Shown: piece after piece, positions 40,862-51,798 of the stretch
Numbering within the stretch: position 1 is the stretch's first letter
How the letters are laid out: every line of letters starts with the position of its first letter
Assembly (NCBI RefSeq): GCF_000745185.1
Contig: NZ_JQNJ01000001.1
Location: 3,826,501 to 3,890,500, forward strand
Length of the DNA stretch: 64,000 nt
Direction of reading: 5' to 3'
DNA from: Muricauda sp. MAR_2010_75
GTDB taxonomy: Bacteria; Bacteroidota; Bacteroidia; Flavobacteriales; Flavobacteriaceae
Position numbers and translations under genes: made by a program
Notes under the pieces: model-generated
Databases searched by the model: none
What the model saw: only the letters and a program-made list of their open reading frames with translations
What the model was told of the DNA's origin: nothing

Positions 40862-42610
40862 ATGGAACCACAAAAACTTAGGGTAAAACTCGGGGAGTTG
40901 GCCTCTACCTCCATCAGTGGTAACGATATCAGTTCTTCTTGTCTGTACGTATCGGCCTTGGCCGTACTGCATGCCGGTCAATATGCCTGGATTTCACTGT
41001 TGATTGTTGGGGTTGTCCTTTTCCTATTTCGGAAAATTTATGGTGAGGTTGTGGGAGCACTACCTATGAACGGTGGAGCCTACAATGCCCTATTGAACAC
41101 CACAAGCAAAGGGATGGCTTCCTTGGCCGCGTCCTTGACATTACTTTCATATATGGCCACAGCGGTCATTTCAGCCAATGAGGCGATGAAATACCTGTAT
41201 ACCATGGCCCCGCAGTTGCCAGTAATTCTGGCCACCATTGTGCTACTGGCCATTTTTATGGGTTTGGTCATCATTGGCATTGGCGAATCTTCAAAAGTGG
41301 CCATCGCTATCTTTATTTTCCATCTTACCTCATTGATCATATTGTCCACCTTTGCCGGTATCTACATTTTTAATCACGGATGGGATGTCTTTGCCAGTAA
41401 TCATGCCCTTCCGGTGAAACACGGTAGACTCACTTTAGCCCTCTTTTTTGGGTTTTCCGCAGCCATGTTGGGCATTAGTGGGTTTGAGAGTTCGGCCAAC
41501 TTTGTTGAGGAGCAGAAAAAGGGTGTTTTTCCCAAGACCCTTCGAAATATGTGGGCCGTGGTCACCTTTTTTAATCCTTTGATCGCCTTTTTGGCCTTGG
41601 CCGTATTGCCCATCACCGCTATCGAGGTCAATAAAGATGCTTTGCTATCCGTTATGGGCAGCGAGGTTGGTGGGTCGTGGCTTTCGGTTTTGGTTTCTGT
41701 GGATGCTGTTTTAGTTTTGAGCGGTGCGGTACTGACTTCTTTTGTGGGGGTGTCCGGTTTGGTGGAACGGATAACTTTGGACCGAATTCTTCCACCCTTC
41801 TTGTTGAAGCGTAACAAAAAAGGGAGCACCTACCGAATTGCCATTTTCTTTTTTATTCTGTGTGTTTCTATCTTACTTATCACCGAAGGTGATTTGGAAG
41901 CCTTGGCAGGCGTCTACACTATTGCCTTTCTTTCTGTGATGGCTCTATTTGGAATAGGAAACATCCTGCTCAAGGTTCGAAGAAAGCATCTACCACGACC
42001 CGAACGCTCTGGATGGTTGTCTTTATTGGTTGCCATTATGGCCGTAATTACAGCTTTGGCTGGAAATATTATCCTGAATCCCGATTATCTGGCCGTTTTC
42101 ATGGAGTACTTCATCCCCACGATCGCTGTAGTGTTGGTGATGCTCAACCGAACCGCATTACTGAAATTACTCCTTAGATTGATTCGGTATTTTTTGGATC
42201 CCATCAACCGATTCTTGTTGAAGTCTTACAAGAGCATCAACAATACCATCAACAAAATCAATGATCAGGAGTTTGTTTATTTCACCAAGAAAGATGACAT
42301 CGCTTCTTTGAATAAGGTATTGCTCTATATACGCAATAATGAACACACCCGAAAATTGAAAATAGTCTCAGTTTTCCCCGAAGGAGAACAAGCCACTTCC
42401 AACTTTATATCGGATTTGGATGTGTTGGACAGAGAGTACCCGGAAATTAAAGTGGAGTACATTCAATTGCATGGGGAGTTTACACCAAAGCTCATTAAAA
42501 AACTCTCAACGGAATGGGGGATTCCCATCAACTTTATGTTCATTGGGAGTCCAAGTGACCGATTCCCATATCCGTTGCAAGAACTTGGTGGGGTGCGATT
42601 GATTATTTGA
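40862..42610 (+). CDS. APC superfamily amino acid permease with soluble C-terminal domain
   Basis: 582 aa. About twelve membrane helices in residues 10-440, with the APC re-entrant helix 1 (LASTSISGNDISSSCLYVSALAVLHAG) and the NGGAYNALL region of helix 2-3; then a soluble domain of about 130 residues (YFTKKDDIASLNKVLLYIRNN ... EWGIPINFMFIGSP), which may sense a ligand. Substrate unknown; amino acid or polyamine likely. Next to uvrA but with a 104-bp gap. Confidence 0.85.
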   Translation: MEPQKLRVKLGELASTSISGNDISSSCLYVSALAVLHAGQYAWISLLIVGVVLFLFRKIYGEVVGALPMNGGAYNALLNTTSKGMASLAASLTLLSYMATAVISANEAMKYLYTMAPQLPVILATIVLLAIFMGLVIIGIGESSKVAIAIFIFHLTSLIILSTFAGIYIFNHGWDVFASNHALPVKHGRLTLALFFGFSAAMLGISGFESSANFVEEQKKGVFPKTLRNMWAVVTFFNPLIAFLALAVLPITAIEVNKDALLSVMGSEVGGSWLSVLVSVDAVLVLSGAVLTSFVGVSGLVERITLDRILPPFLLKRNKKGSTYRIAIFFFILCVSILLITEGDLEALAGVYTIAFLSVMALFGIGNILLKVRRKHLPRPERSGWLSLLVAIMAVITALAGNIILNPDYLAVFMEYFIPTIAVVLVMLNRTALLKLLLRLIRYFLDPINRFLLKSYKSINNTINKINDQEFVYFTKKDDIASLNKVLLYIRNNEHTRKLKIVSVFPEGEQATSNFISDLDVLDREYPEIKVEYIQLHGEFTPKLIKKLSTEWGIPINFMFIGSPSDRFPYPLQELGGVRLII

Positions 42611-42690
42611 TATGATTTGGATTCTTGGGCTTTGCTTCGAATTCCTAAAAACGAAAGCTTTACCTCTTTCTTTTTTACGTGCCAAATCGC

Positions 42691-42698
42691 TATTTTTG
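42691..42698 (+). promoter_or_regulatory. -7 promoter box TATTTTTG for uvrA
   Basis: Exact TAnnTTTG match 16 bases before the ATG at 42715. No LexA-like operator overlaps it. Confidence 0.5.
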
Positions 42699-42714
42699 AG
42701 GTTTGCTATGATTT

Positions 42715-45576
42715 ATGATCAATTACGAAGAACATATTGAGGTTAGAGGCGCCAGAGTCCATAATCTTAAGAATATAGATGTTACCATACCCCGTGAAAA
42801 GTTAGTGGTCATCACAGGACTTTCAGGCAGCGGGAAATCCTCCTTGGCCTTCGATACCATTTATGCCGAAGGTCAGCGCCGCTATATAGAAACCTTTTCT
42901 GCCTACGCCCGGCAGTTCTTGGGTGGATTGGAACGCCCGGATGTGGATAAAATCGACGGGCTTTCCCCGGTCATCGCCATTGAACAAAAAACCACGTCAA
43001 AATCGCCTCGCTCCACCGTAGGTACCATTACTGAAGTTTACGATTTTCTCCGTTTGCTCTTCGCGCGAGCTGGAGATGCCTATAGCTTCAACACTGGTGA
43101 AAAAATGGTGAGCTATAGCGATGAGCAAATCAAAAATCTCATCACTGATTCGTATCTGAATAAAAAAATAAATGTGTTGGCGCCCGTGGTCAAGTCCAGA
43201 AAAGGGCATTACCGTGAATTGTTTGAACAGATTGCCAAACAAGGCTTTGTAAAAGTACGGGTAGATGGAGAGATTTTGGACATTACCAAAGGTATGAAGG
43301 TGGATCGCTACAAAACCCACGACATCGAGATTGTGATTGATCGTTTGAAAGTCAATGACACGGAAGATTTTCACAAACGTCTAAGTGAGACCATCAACAC
43401 GGCCATGTACAGTGGCAACAATGTACTTATGGTTTTGGAAGAAGGTGAAAGTGTTCCTAGATATTTCAGTAGGGACCTCATGTGCCCATCCACGGGAATC
43501 TCCTATCCCACTCCCGAGCCCAATACTTTTTCGTTCAACTCGCCCAAAGGCATGTGCCCGGAATGTAGTGGATTGGGCCATGTTCACGAAGTGAACGAGC
43601 ACAAAATCATCCCGAACAAAAAATTATCCATTAAAGCTGGTGGATTGGCACCTCTAGGTGAATACAAAAAGTCATGGGCGTTCAAGCAATTGGAAACCAT
43701 TGCCCAACGGTATGGGTTTGATTTGTCGGATGCCATTGAAAAAATTCCTGCTGAGGCGATGGAGGTCATTTTAAATGGCGGAAAGGAAAGTTTTGAGGTC
43801 GATTCCAAGACTTTGGGCGTAAAACGGCAGTACAAAATTGACTACGAAGGTATTTCCAATTTCATAAAAACCCAGTTTGAAGAAGCCAACTCCACTTCCA
43901 TAAAGCGATGGGCCAAGGACTATATGGACAAAGTAAAATGTCCGGAATGTAATGGAGCCCGACTGCGAAAGGAATCGCTCTACTTTAAGATTGGTGAAAG
44001 AAATATTGCAGAACTGGCCCAAATGGACATTGCGGAGTTGGCCGACTTTTTTGCACAATTGGAAAATTCCCTTGAAGGCAACCAAAAAAAGATTGCGGAA
44101 GAAATCATCAAGGAAATTAGGACCCGTATCCAGTTTTTGTTGGATGTTGGATTGGATTACCTTTCTCTGAATCGCAGTTCCAAGTCGCTCTCGGGGGGTG
44201 AGGCACAGCGTATTCGTTTGGCCACCCAAATTGGGTCGCAGTTGGTGGGCGTACTCTATATTTTAGACGAGCCCAGCATTGGACTGCATCAACGGGACAA
44301 CGAGCGGCTGATTCATTCCTTGGAATCCCTTCGCGATATTGGAAATTCGGTTATTGTAGTGGAACACGACCGGGATATGATCGAAAGTGCAGACCATGTC
44401 ATCGACATTGGCCCCAGAGCTGGAAAGCACGGTGGAGAAATCATTTCCGAAGGAACCCCACAAGAATTGAAGGATCACCATACCCTTACGGCCCAATACA
44501 TTACCGGCGAATTGGAAATACCAGTCCCCGCAGAGCGAAGAAAAGGAACAGGCAAAAAAATTGTGCTTTCGGGCTGTACAGGAAACAACCTTAAAAATGT
44601 TACAGCTGAATTCCCGTTGGGAAAGTTAATAGGTGTTACAGGGGTATCTGGAAGTGGTAAATCCACCTTGGTCAATGAGACCCTCTACCCAATCATGAAT
44701 GCCCATTACTTTAACGGCGTAAAAAAACCTATGCCCTATAAAAAAATAACCGGGCTGCAGCACATCGACAAGGTCATTGATATCAACCAATCGCCTATTG
44801 GACGAACGCCGCGCTCCAATCCAGCCACGTACACAGGAGTTTTTAGTGAGATAAGGGCCTTGTTTGCCAAAACCACCGAAGCAGCAATCCGGGGATACAA
44901 ACCGGGGCGGTTCAGTTTTAATGTGGCCGGAGGTCGCTGCGAGACTTGTCAAGGTGGCGGTTTAAAGGTGATTGAGATGAACTTTTTGCCCGATGTATAT
45001 GTGGAATGCGAGACCTGCAACGGCAAACGGTTTAACAGGGAAACGCTTGAAATTCGATATAAGGGAAAATCCATTGCTGATGTCCTTGAAATGACCATCA
45101 ATGAGGCTGTGGATTTTTTTGAAAATATTCCCAAAATACATCGGAAGTTAAAGACAATAAAAGACGTGGGATTGGGTTATATATCATTGGGGCAACAGTC
45201 CACTACCCTGTCCGGTGGTGAAGCGCAACGGGTGAAGTTGGCCACAGAACTTTCCAAGCGCGACACCGGAAACACGTTTTACATCCTCGACGAACCTACA
45301 ACTGGATTACACTTTGAAGATATCCGGGTGCTTATGGAGGTATTGAACCAACTTGTGGATAAAGGAAATACCATTTTGGTGATTGAACACAACATGGATG
45401 TAATTAAAATGATGGACCACATTATAGACATAGGCTATGAGGGAGGCCGTGGGGGTGGAATAGTTGTTGCAACAGGTACACCGGAGGAGGTTTCAAAAGA
45501 CAAAAAAAGCTATACGGCAAAATTTTTGAGAAAAGAACTTGAGCATACTAAGCAAAGCATTGCTAGGGCCGTTTAA
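42715..45576 (+). CDS. uvrA: Excinuclease ABC subunit A
   Basis: 953 aa DNA damage sensor of nucleotide excision repair. Two ABC ATPase halves: Walker [10 protein letters not shown] (about residue 35) and GVSGSGKST (about residue 645), signatures [12 protein letters not shown] and [12 protein letters not shown], Walker B ILDEPS and ILDEPTTG. Zinc clusters [14 protein letters not shown] and CETC ... CETCNGKRF are intact. Normal length. Starts [20 protein letters not shown]. Followed after 13 bp by the LOG gene. Confidence 0.98.
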   Translation: MINYEEHIEVRGARVHNLKNIDVTIPREKLVVITGLSGSGKSSLAFDTIYAEGQRRYIETFSAYARQFLGGLERPDVDKIDGLSPVIAIEQKTTSKSPRSTVGTITEVYDFLRLLFARAGDAYSFNTGEKMVSYSDEQIKNLITDSYLNKKINVLAPVVKSRKGHYRELFEQIAKQGFVKVRVDGEILDITKGMKVDRYKTHDIEIVIDRLKVNDTEDFHKRLSETINTAMYSGNNVLMVLEEGESVPRYFSRDLMCPSTGISYPTPEPNTFSFNSPKGMCPECSGLGHVHEVNEHKIIPNKKLSIKAGGLAPLGEYKKSWAFKQLETIAQRYGFDLSDAIEKIPAEAMEVILNGGKESFEVDSKTLGVKRQYKIDYEGISNFIKTQFEEANSTSIKRWAKDYMDKVKCPECNGARLRKESLYFKIGERNIAELAQMDIAELADFFAQLENSLEGNQKKIAEEIIKEIRTRIQFLLDVGLDYLSLNRSSKSLSGGEAQRIRLATQIGSQLVGVLYILDEPSIGLHQRDNERLIHSLESLRDIGNSVIVVEHDRDMIESADHVIDIGPRAGKHGGEIISEGTPQELKDHHTLTAQYITGELEIPVPAERRKGTGKKIVLSGCTGNNLKNVTAEFPLGKLIGVTGVSGSGKSTLVNETLYPIMNAHYFNGVKKPMPYKKITGLQHIDKVIDINQSPIGRTPRSNPATYTGVFSEIRALFAKTTEAAIRGYKPGRFSFNVAGGRCETCQGGGLKVIEMNFLPDVYVECETCNGKRFNRETLEIRYKGKSIADVLEMTINEAVDFFENIPKIHRKLKTIKDVGLGYISLGQQSTTLSGGEAQRVKLATELSKRDTGNTFYILDEPTTGLHFEDIRVLMEVLNQLVDKGNTILVIEHNMDVIKMMDHIIDIGYEGGRGGGIVVATGTPEEVSKDKKSYTAKFLRKELEHTKQSIARAV

Positions 45577-45589
45577 ATAATATATAATT

Positions 45590-46282
45590 ATGCAAATGCG
45601 AAAAGAACAGCACACCAAAGGGTGGAACGAGATAAAGACAAACGATTCTTGGGCCATATTCAAGATTATGGGCGAATTTGTCTATGGATTTGAAAAAATG
45701 AGTGCCATTGGCCCCTGTGTTTCCATATTTGGTTCCGCTCGGGTGAAGGAAGGGGAACATTACTACGATTTATCCGTAAAAGTGGCCCAAAAAGTGGCCG
45801 AAGCCGGCTATGGAATCATCACTGGAGGTGGCCCCGGAATTATGGAGGCCGGAAACAAAGGTGCCCATTTAGCAGGTGGGACTTCCGTAGGACTCAATAT
45901 TGACCTACCTTTTGAACAGCATGACAATCCCTTTATAGATGAAGATAAAAGTTTGGATTTTGATTATTTCTTTGTGCGAAAAGTAATGTTTGTAAAATAT
46001 TCCCAAGGATTTGTGGTTATGCCGGGCGGATTTGGCACATTGGACGAGTTTTTTGAAGCCCTTACCCTTATCCAAACCCATAAAATACATAAATTCCCCA
46101 TCATTTTGGTAGGCTCCAAGTTTTGGAAAGGGCTCATAGATTGGATTAAAAATACACTGTTGGAAGCTGGGAATATAAGCCCTAGAGACCTAGATCTGAT
46201 CAAATTGGTGGACACAGAAGATGAGGTCGTGGAAATCTTGGATTCCTTTTATAAAGAACGTGACCTCAGTCCAAATTTCTAA
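45590..46282 (+). CDS. LOG family protein (TIGR00730)
   Basis: 230 aa. The lysine-decarboxylase-like nucleotide phosphoribohydrolase fold: ITGGGPGIMEAGNKGAH (GGGPG) and the signature MPGGFGTLDEFFE (PGGxGTxxE), which is the catalytic R/E-containing loop of LOG enzymes. Members hydrolyse AMP-like or cytokinin nucleotides to base and ribose-5-phosphate. Placed 13 bp after uvrA and 11 bp before the next gene, so probably cotranscribed. An alternative start lies at 45596. Confidence 0.88.
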   Translation: MQMRKEQHTKGWNEIKTNDSWAIFKIMGEFVYGFEKMSAIGPCVSIFGSARVKEGEHYYDLSVKVAQKVAEAGYGIITGGGPGIMEAGNKGAHLAGGTSVGLNIDLPFEQHDNPFIDEDKSLDFDYFFVRKVMFVKYSQGFVVMPGGFGTLDEFFEALTLIQTHKIHKFPIILVGSKFWKGLIDWIKNTLLEAGNISPRDLDLIKLVDTEDEVVEILDSFYKERDLSPNF

Positions 46283-46293
46283 ATCTTCCCCCT

Positions 46294-49122
46294 TTGAACA
46301 TCCGCTCTACCCCATTTAAAATATCACTGCTCGTTTATATGCTTTGCACCTCGCTTTGGGGGCAGCATAAAAATGAGCTTACGGCAGAATTGGATGGAAG
46401 GAGCATTAAAATTACGCAAAAGCTCACTTATGTAAATCAATCTAGCGAAGGGCTTTCAGTTTTGTACTTTAACGATTGGAACCATGCCTACTCCAACAAA
46501 AATACCGCTTTGGCAAAGCGCTTTGCTGAAGAGTTCAACCGCAGCCTTCACTTGGCCAAAGACCGTGAAAGAGGTTTTACCAACATCAAGAGCATAGTAG
46601 CAGAAGATTACGCTGGTTTGGATTGGAAGCGTTTGGGCAATCGGGATATTATTGCTGTGACCATGAACGAGGCGCTTCAACCCAACGATTCCATTCAACT
46701 GTTCTTTACCTATACCGTACAACTTCCAGATACAAAGTTTACTGCCTATGGCTATACACCCGGATTGGGGTACAATCTTAAAAACTGGTACCTCACCCCT
46801 GCAGTTTATGATGGCGAATGGAAGTTATATGATAACATTAACCTGGACGACCTCTACACCGGTGTTACGGAAACCACTATAAACCTTACCTATCCAGACC
46901 GATTGCACCTTTCTTCCAATTTTAATGGATCCAGTGCCACCAAATTTCCTGGAGGGCAGTTCATTCAACTCAGCGGAAAAAACAGAAAAAGTTGCGAGAT
47001 AATCTTAACCACCATTGATAGGTTCACCAAACATCGAGTTGGAAATGTGATTGTCTCTACTGATTTGGAGTCCAACAAATATGATGAAATATACCAAGGT
47101 ATTTCCATAAGCAAAATTGTGCATTACCTAGAGGAAAACCTAGGTGAGTACCCCCATGAAAATTTACTGGTCAGCGAATTTGATTATAACCGATCCCCCT
47201 TGTACGGCATAAACCAACTGCCCTCGTTTATACGGCCCTATGAAGAGCAGTTTCAATTTGAGATGAAATTCTTAAAAACGACCATTCGCAGTTATTTGCA
47301 AGAAACACTTTACCTAAACCCTCGCACAGAACGCTGGGTAAACGACGCCATTGCATATTACCTTATGATCAAATATGTGGAAGACCATTATCCCAACCAA
47401 AAGTTGGCCGGAAAGCTTTCCAAAATTTGGGGCATCAGAGGGTTTCATTTGGCTCAAATGGATTTTAATGAACAATATGCCATGTTCAGTATGTTATCCG
47501 CCCGAAAGAACATTGATCAGGCATTGACCACTCGTAACGACTCCCTCATAAAATTCAACGAGAAAATTGCCAATGGCTATAAAGCAGGACTAGGTATGTC
47601 CTACCTATCAGAATATCTTGGGGAGAAAAAGATAGATAGTAGCATTACGGCATTTTATAAGAATTTTAAGTTGAAGCCAAAAGTGTCTGCATCTGATTTC
47701 AGGAAAACCATCGAGCAGTTTTCAGATAAAGATATTGACTGGTTTTTTGAAGAGTACGTGGCCACCGACAAAAAAATTGATTTCAAGATTGATAAAATCC
47801 AAAAGACCGAAGATTCCATCTCTTTGACCATAAAGAACAAGCGGGGCACCAATGTCCCCATTTCACTGTTCGGCCTTCAAAATGATTCCGTGGTCTCGCA
47901 GTATTGGTTTACAGATATTGACACCACTAAAACGGTCACAATTCCCCGAAATGGTGAAGACCGAATGGTGCTCAATTATGATCAAAAAATCCCCGAGTTC
48001 AACCAACGCAACAACTGGAAGACCCTCAATGGTTTCTTTTCAAGCAATAAAAAATTGAAATTTCAATTTTTCAAGGACACGGAAGACCCTTATTACAATC
48101 AGGTTTTCTACGTACCCATTGCCAATTTCAATATTTACGATGGAATTACACCGGGAATGCGAATCTACAATAAGACCTTTTTGGAAAGACCGTTCCAATA
48201 CGATATTTCACCCACATATTCTTTTTTGGAGCGCACCCTGGTAGGCGGGGCAAGCTTCAGATACAGGAAGTATCATAATAAAACGGGGCTTTATGTATCC
48301 AACTATTCCATTTCCGGCTCAACGTCCCATTTTCAGGTGAATTCCCGTTTTTCAACCCTAACACCAGCCGTCAGTTTTGGTTGGAGACCCAATGACCTGC
48401 TGTCCAATCGAAGACAAACACTACTTTTTCGATATAGAAATGTGTTTAGGAGCATTGATGACAATATTGCGGATGAGATAGATACAGATCCCGATTATGG
48501 GGTGATGAACGTACGGTTCACTGATGTGGACAACAACATTCTAAACTATAAATCTTGGTTTTTGGATGCGCAACATTCCAGTGATTTTACCAAACTCGTC
48601 TTTGAAATGGAATACAGAAAACTGTTTCAAAGCAACCGGCAGTTGAACTTTAGGCTTTTTGCCGGGAAGTTCCTTCGCAACAAGACCGAATCCGATTTTT
48701 TCAGTTTTGCATTGGACAGACCTACCGATTATATGTTTGATTTGGCCTATCTGGGTAGATCGGAAAGTTCAGGGATCTACAGCCAGCAGGTTATCATTTC
48801 CGAAGGAGGTTTTAAGTCCAAACTGGATAATCCGTTTGCCAATGACTGGATTGTTACCACCAATGCAAGCACCAATATCTGGAGATGGGTTGAAGCTTAC
48901 GGCGATCTAGGGTTTATAAAAAGTAAAGGAACAGACGCACGCTTTGTCTATGATTCCGGGGTTCGGTTGAATTTGGTTACCGACTATTTTGAACTTTATT
49001 TCCCGGTTTATTCCAACAATGGATGGGAAATAGGCCAAGATGATTACGGACAGCGCATTCGCTTTGTTGTCACCATTAGCCCTAAGATATTGGTGGGCTT
49101 GTTCACCCGAAAATGGTTTTAA
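46294..49122 (+). CDS. Secreted M1 aminopeptidase-like protein fused to outer-membrane beta-barrel
   Basis: 942 aa. TTG start followed by a signal peptide (LLVYMLCTSLWGQ). Residues 20-440 follow the M1 layout (N-terminal beta saddle with FTYTVQLPDTKFTAYGY and YLTPAVYDGEWKLYDN, then a helical catalytic-like domain), but the HExxH zinc motif is missing and the WLNEGF glutamate site reads WVNDAIAYY, so peptidase activity is unlikely. Residues about 560-942 are a large C-terminal beta-barrel ending FVVTISPKILVGLFTRKWF. Proposed as an outer-membrane protein with a periplasmic or surface domain. Possible third gene after uvrA and LOG. Confidence 0.75.
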   Translation: MNIRSTPFKISLLVYMLCTSLWGQHKNELTAELDGRSIKITQKLTYVNQSSEGLSVLYFNDWNHAYSNKNTALAKRFAEEFNRSLHLAKDRERGFTNIKSIVAEDYAGLDWKRLGNRDIIAVTMNEALQPNDSIQLFFTYTVQLPDTKFTAYGYTPGLGYNLKNWYLTPAVYDGEWKLYDNINLDDLYTGVTETTINLTYPDRLHLSSNFNGSSATKFPGGQFIQLSGKNRKSCEIILTTIDRFTKHRVGNVIVSTDLESNKYDEIYQGISISKIVHYLEENLGEYPHENLLVSEFDYNRSPLYGINQLPSFIRPYEEQFQFEMKFLKTTIRSYLQETLYLNPRTERWVNDAIAYYLMIKYVEDHYPNQKLAGKLSKIWGIRGFHLAQMDFNEQYAMFSMLSARKNIDQALTTRNDSLIKFNEKIANGYKAGLGMSYLSEYLGEKKIDSSITAFYKNFKLKPKVSASDFRKTIEQFSDKDIDWFFEEYVATDKKIDFKIDKIQKTEDSISLTIKNKRGTNVPISLFGLQNDSVVSQYWFTDIDTTKTVTIPRNGEDRMVLNYDQKIPEFNQRNNWKTLNGFFSSNKKLKFQFFKDTEDPYYNQVFYVPIANFNIYDGITPGMRIYNKTFLERPFQYDISPTYSFLERTLVGGASFRYRKYHNKTGLYVSNYSISGSTSHFQVNSRFSTLTPAVSFGWRPNDLLSNRRQTLLFRYRNVFRSIDDNIADEIDTDPDYGVMNVRFTDVDNNILNYKSWFLDAQHSSDFTKLVFEMEYRKLFQSNRQLNFRLFAGKFLRNKTESDFFSFALDRPTDYMFDLAYLGRSESSGIYSQQVIISEGGFKSKLDNPFANDWIVTTNASTNIWRWVEAYGDLGFIKSKGTDARFVYDSGVRLNLVTDYFELYFPVYSNNGWEIGQDDYGQRIRFVVTISPKILVGLFTRKWF

Positions 49123-49206
49123 TATTATTATATCCTCAATAAAAATGTAATTTAAGGTTATTTATTTTTCATATTCATTTTTAATTAATCATTTTTTTGC
49201 CATATT

Positions 49207-49220
49207 GTTAATTTATTAAC
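49207..49220. promoter_or_regulatory. Short palindrome upstream of the E1 gene
   Basis: GTTAAT-TT-ATTAAC, perfect 6-bp arms, 63 bases before the E1 start. AT-rich, so the chance of a random match is not small. Confidence 0.3.
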
Positions 49221-49283
49221 AGGGTTTCGTGTTGCGAATTTGGATGTATTTTAGTAATTTCGCAGAAATCCAGAATTGCCTAC

Positions 49284-51695
49284 ATGAAACCTGACCCAAG
49301 TACAAGCCAAGACATTTCATTTTCAGATTTTCAATCGCAGATTCTTCAAGATTATGAGACTGCTGTAACAAGTCGGGAATGTAGTTTAATGGGCAGGCGC
49401 GAAGTACTTTCAGGAAAAGCCAAATTTGGGATTTTTGGCGACGGAAAGGAGCTTCCGCAGCTGGCCATGGCAAGAGCTTTTCAGGATGGTGATTTTAGGA
49501 GCGGTTACTACCGTGACCAGACCTTTATGATGGCCCTAGGTTATCTAAATCCCAAAGATTTTTTTCACGGACTGTACGCCACCACCGACCTAGAAAAGGA
49601 ACCCATGAGTGCCGGAAGACAAATGGGCGGACATTTTGTGACCCACAGCTTAAATGCGGATGGCTCTTGGAAGGACCTCACCAAACAGAAGAACAGCAGC
49701 GCCGATATTTCCTGCACCGCCGGTCAAATGCCACGATTGGTAGGGTTGGCACAGGCATCAAAAATATATAGGAACGTTAAAGGTATAGATCAAACCAATT
49801 TTTCCAATAATGGAAATGAAGTGGCTTGGGGCACCATTGGAAATGCAAGCACCAGCGAAGGGCACTTTTTTGAGGCCCTTAACGCCGCCGGCGTAATGCA
49901 GGTACCCATGGTCATTTGCATTTGGGATGATGATTACGGAATCTCGGTACCTTCTAAATACCATACCACAAAAGGAGATATTTCAGAAGCTCTAAAAGGA
50001 TTTCAACGTGATGATGAACAAGAAGGTTTTGAGATTTTAAAAATAAAAGGCTGGGATTACACCGGTCTTATCCACGCCTTTGAAAATGCTTCGGACATTG
50101 CTAGGGAGAATCATGTTCCTGTATTAATCCATGTTACGGAACTTACCCAACCCCAAGGACATTCAACCTCAGGGTCCCATGAACGGTACAAGTCACCCGA
50201 GCGTTTGGAATGGGAACGGGAAAACGACTGCAACAAACGATTCAGGGAATGGATTCTGGAAAATGGCATCAGTACCGAAGAGGAACTCAAGAAATTGGAG
50301 CGCGAAATCAAGCACAAAGTACGTTCTGCGAAAAAAGAAGCCTGGACGGAGTTCTTGAAGCCCCATCTTCAAGCTAAAAAGCAGCTTGAGCAATTGTTGG
50401 ACAACGTTGCAGGTAAGAGCTCCAATCGCTCTTTTATTACAAAAATCAAGAACGACCTTATTGCCATTGAAGAACCTTTAAAAAAGGATTTGGCTTCCAA
50501 ATCCCGAAGCGCACTGCGATATCTCTTGGGAGAATCAAGCCCAGAAAAACAACAACTTCAGCAATGGGTCAATACGTTTTTGGACACCACCCAACCAAAA
50601 TATAGTTCTCACCTATATAGTGAATTGCCCAACAAAGCCACAAAGGTAGCGGCGGTTTCGCCTACCTATCCAGAGAATTTGGAAGAAGTGGATGGCCGAA
50701 TCATCCTTCGCGATAATTTCGACGCGCTTTTCTCCAAATATCCAGAAGCTTTGGTTTTTGGAGAAGATACTGGAAATATTGGTGATGTAAACCAAGGCTT
50801 GGAAGGACTTCAGAAAAAATACGGCGAATTGCGGGTGGCCGATACTGGAATTCGGGAAACCACGATTATCGGACAAGGAATTGGGCTCGCGTTAAGAGGT
50901 TTACGCCCAATTGCTGAGATTCAATATTTGGATTACATCCTTTACACCATTCAAACCTTAAGTGACGATTTGGCTTCCTTAATGTATCGAACCGTTGGGA
51001 AGCAAAAAGCACCACTTATTGTTCGTACACGAGGCCATCGATTGGAGGGGATTTGGCATTCAGGATCTCCCATGTCTGGATTGATCAGTCTTTTGAGAGG
51101 CATGTATATCTTGGCCCCCAGAAATATGACACAGGCGGCTGGTTTTTACAATACCTTGATGAAAAGTGATGAACCGGCCATAGTCATTGAAAGCCTCAAC
51201 GGGTATCGGCTTAAAGAGAAAAAACCTGCCAATCTGGGAGAGTTCTGTACTCCTATTGGAAAGGTAGAAACCCTAAAAAAGGGTACGGACATTACCATAC
51301 TCTCCTATGGTTCTACACTACGGATTGTGGAAAAGGTGGCCCAAGACCTTTTGGAAGTGGGAATTGATGTGGAAGTTATCGACGCACAATCGCTTTTGCC
51401 CTTCGATTTGGACCATGACGTAGTAAAAAGTCTAAAAAAGACAAACCGACTCTTGATTGTGGACGAGGATGTTCCCGGAGGGTGTTCTGCCTATTTGCTG
51501 CAGGAAATCATTGAAAACCAAAAAGGGTACCGCTATCTGGACAGTGCTCCGCAAACACTGACGGCAAAGGCACATAGACCTGCCTATGCTTCGGATGGTG
51601 ATTATTTTTCCAAGCCCAATGCCGAGGATATTTTTGAAAAAGTGTATGAAATCATGCACGAAGCGGACCCAAACTCCTATCCCGCCCTCAGGTAA
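49284..51695 (+). CDS. 2-oxoacid dehydrogenase E1 component, fused alpha and beta subunits
   Basis: 803 aa thiamine diphosphate enzyme of the branched-chain 2-oxoacid dehydrogenase complex. N-terminal alpha part: the GDGKE and EVAWGTIGNASTSEGHFFE (ThDP-binding GxxxxSEG) regions and PVLIHVTELTQPQGHSTSGSHERY; C-terminal beta part from about residue 480: FGEDTGNIGDVNQGL, DTGIRETTIIGQGIGLALRG, SPMSGLISLLRG and VDEDVPGGCSAYLL. Fused forms are typical of Bacteroidota. No E2/E3 genes lie nearby. The upstream palindrome GTTAATTTATTAAC (49207-49220) may be regulatory. Confidence 0.93.
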   Translation: MKPDPSTSQDISFSDFQSQILQDYETAVTSRECSLMGRREVLSGKAKFGIFGDGKELPQLAMARAFQDGDFRSGYYRDQTFMMALGYLNPKDFFHGLYATTDLEKEPMSAGRQMGGHFVTHSLNADGSWKDLTKQKNSSADISCTAGQMPRLVGLAQASKIYRNVKGIDQTNFSNNGNEVAWGTIGNASTSEGHFFEALNAAGVMQVPMVICIWDDDYGISVPSKYHTTKGDISEALKGFQRDDEQEGFEILKIKGWDYTGLIHAFENASDIARENHVPVLIHVTELTQPQGHSTSGSHERYKSPERLEWERENDCNKRFREWILENGISTEEELKKLEREIKHKVRSAKKEAWTEFLKPHLQAKKQLEQLLDNVAGKSSNRSFITKIKNDLIAIEEPLKKDLASKSRSALRYLLGESSPEKQQLQQWVNTFLDTTQPKYSSHLYSELPNKATKVAAVSPTYPENLEEVDGRIILRDNFDALFSKYPEALVFGEDTGNIGDVNQGLEGLQKKYGELRVADTGIRETTIIGQGIGLALRGLRPIAEIQYLDYILYTIQTLSDDLASLMYRTVGKQKAPLIVRTRGHRLEGIWHSGSPMSGLISLLRGMYILAPRNMTQAAGFYNTLMKSDEPAIVIESLNGYRLKEKKPANLGEFCTPIGKVETLKKGTDITILSYGSTLRIVEKVAQDLLEVGIDVEVIDAQSLLPFDLDHDVVKSLKKTNRLLIVDEDVPGGCSAYLLQEIIENQKGYRYLDSAPQTLTAKAHRPAYASDGDYFSKPNAEDIFEKVYEIMHEADPNSYPALR

Positions 51696-51726
51696 TTGAA
51701 TTTCAACGAAAATATCAATTGAGACC

Positions 51727-51734
51727 TATATTTG
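51727..51734 (+). promoter_or_regulatory. -7 promoter box TATATTTG
   Basis: Matches TAnnTTTG; 64 bases before the DoxX ATG, so the leader would be about 58 bases. Confidence 0.4.
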
Positions 51735-51798
51735 GTCAATTATTATTGCGTCGATTACGTCATAATTCATACTTTCACGTGAATTAAAAATTCCCTCG

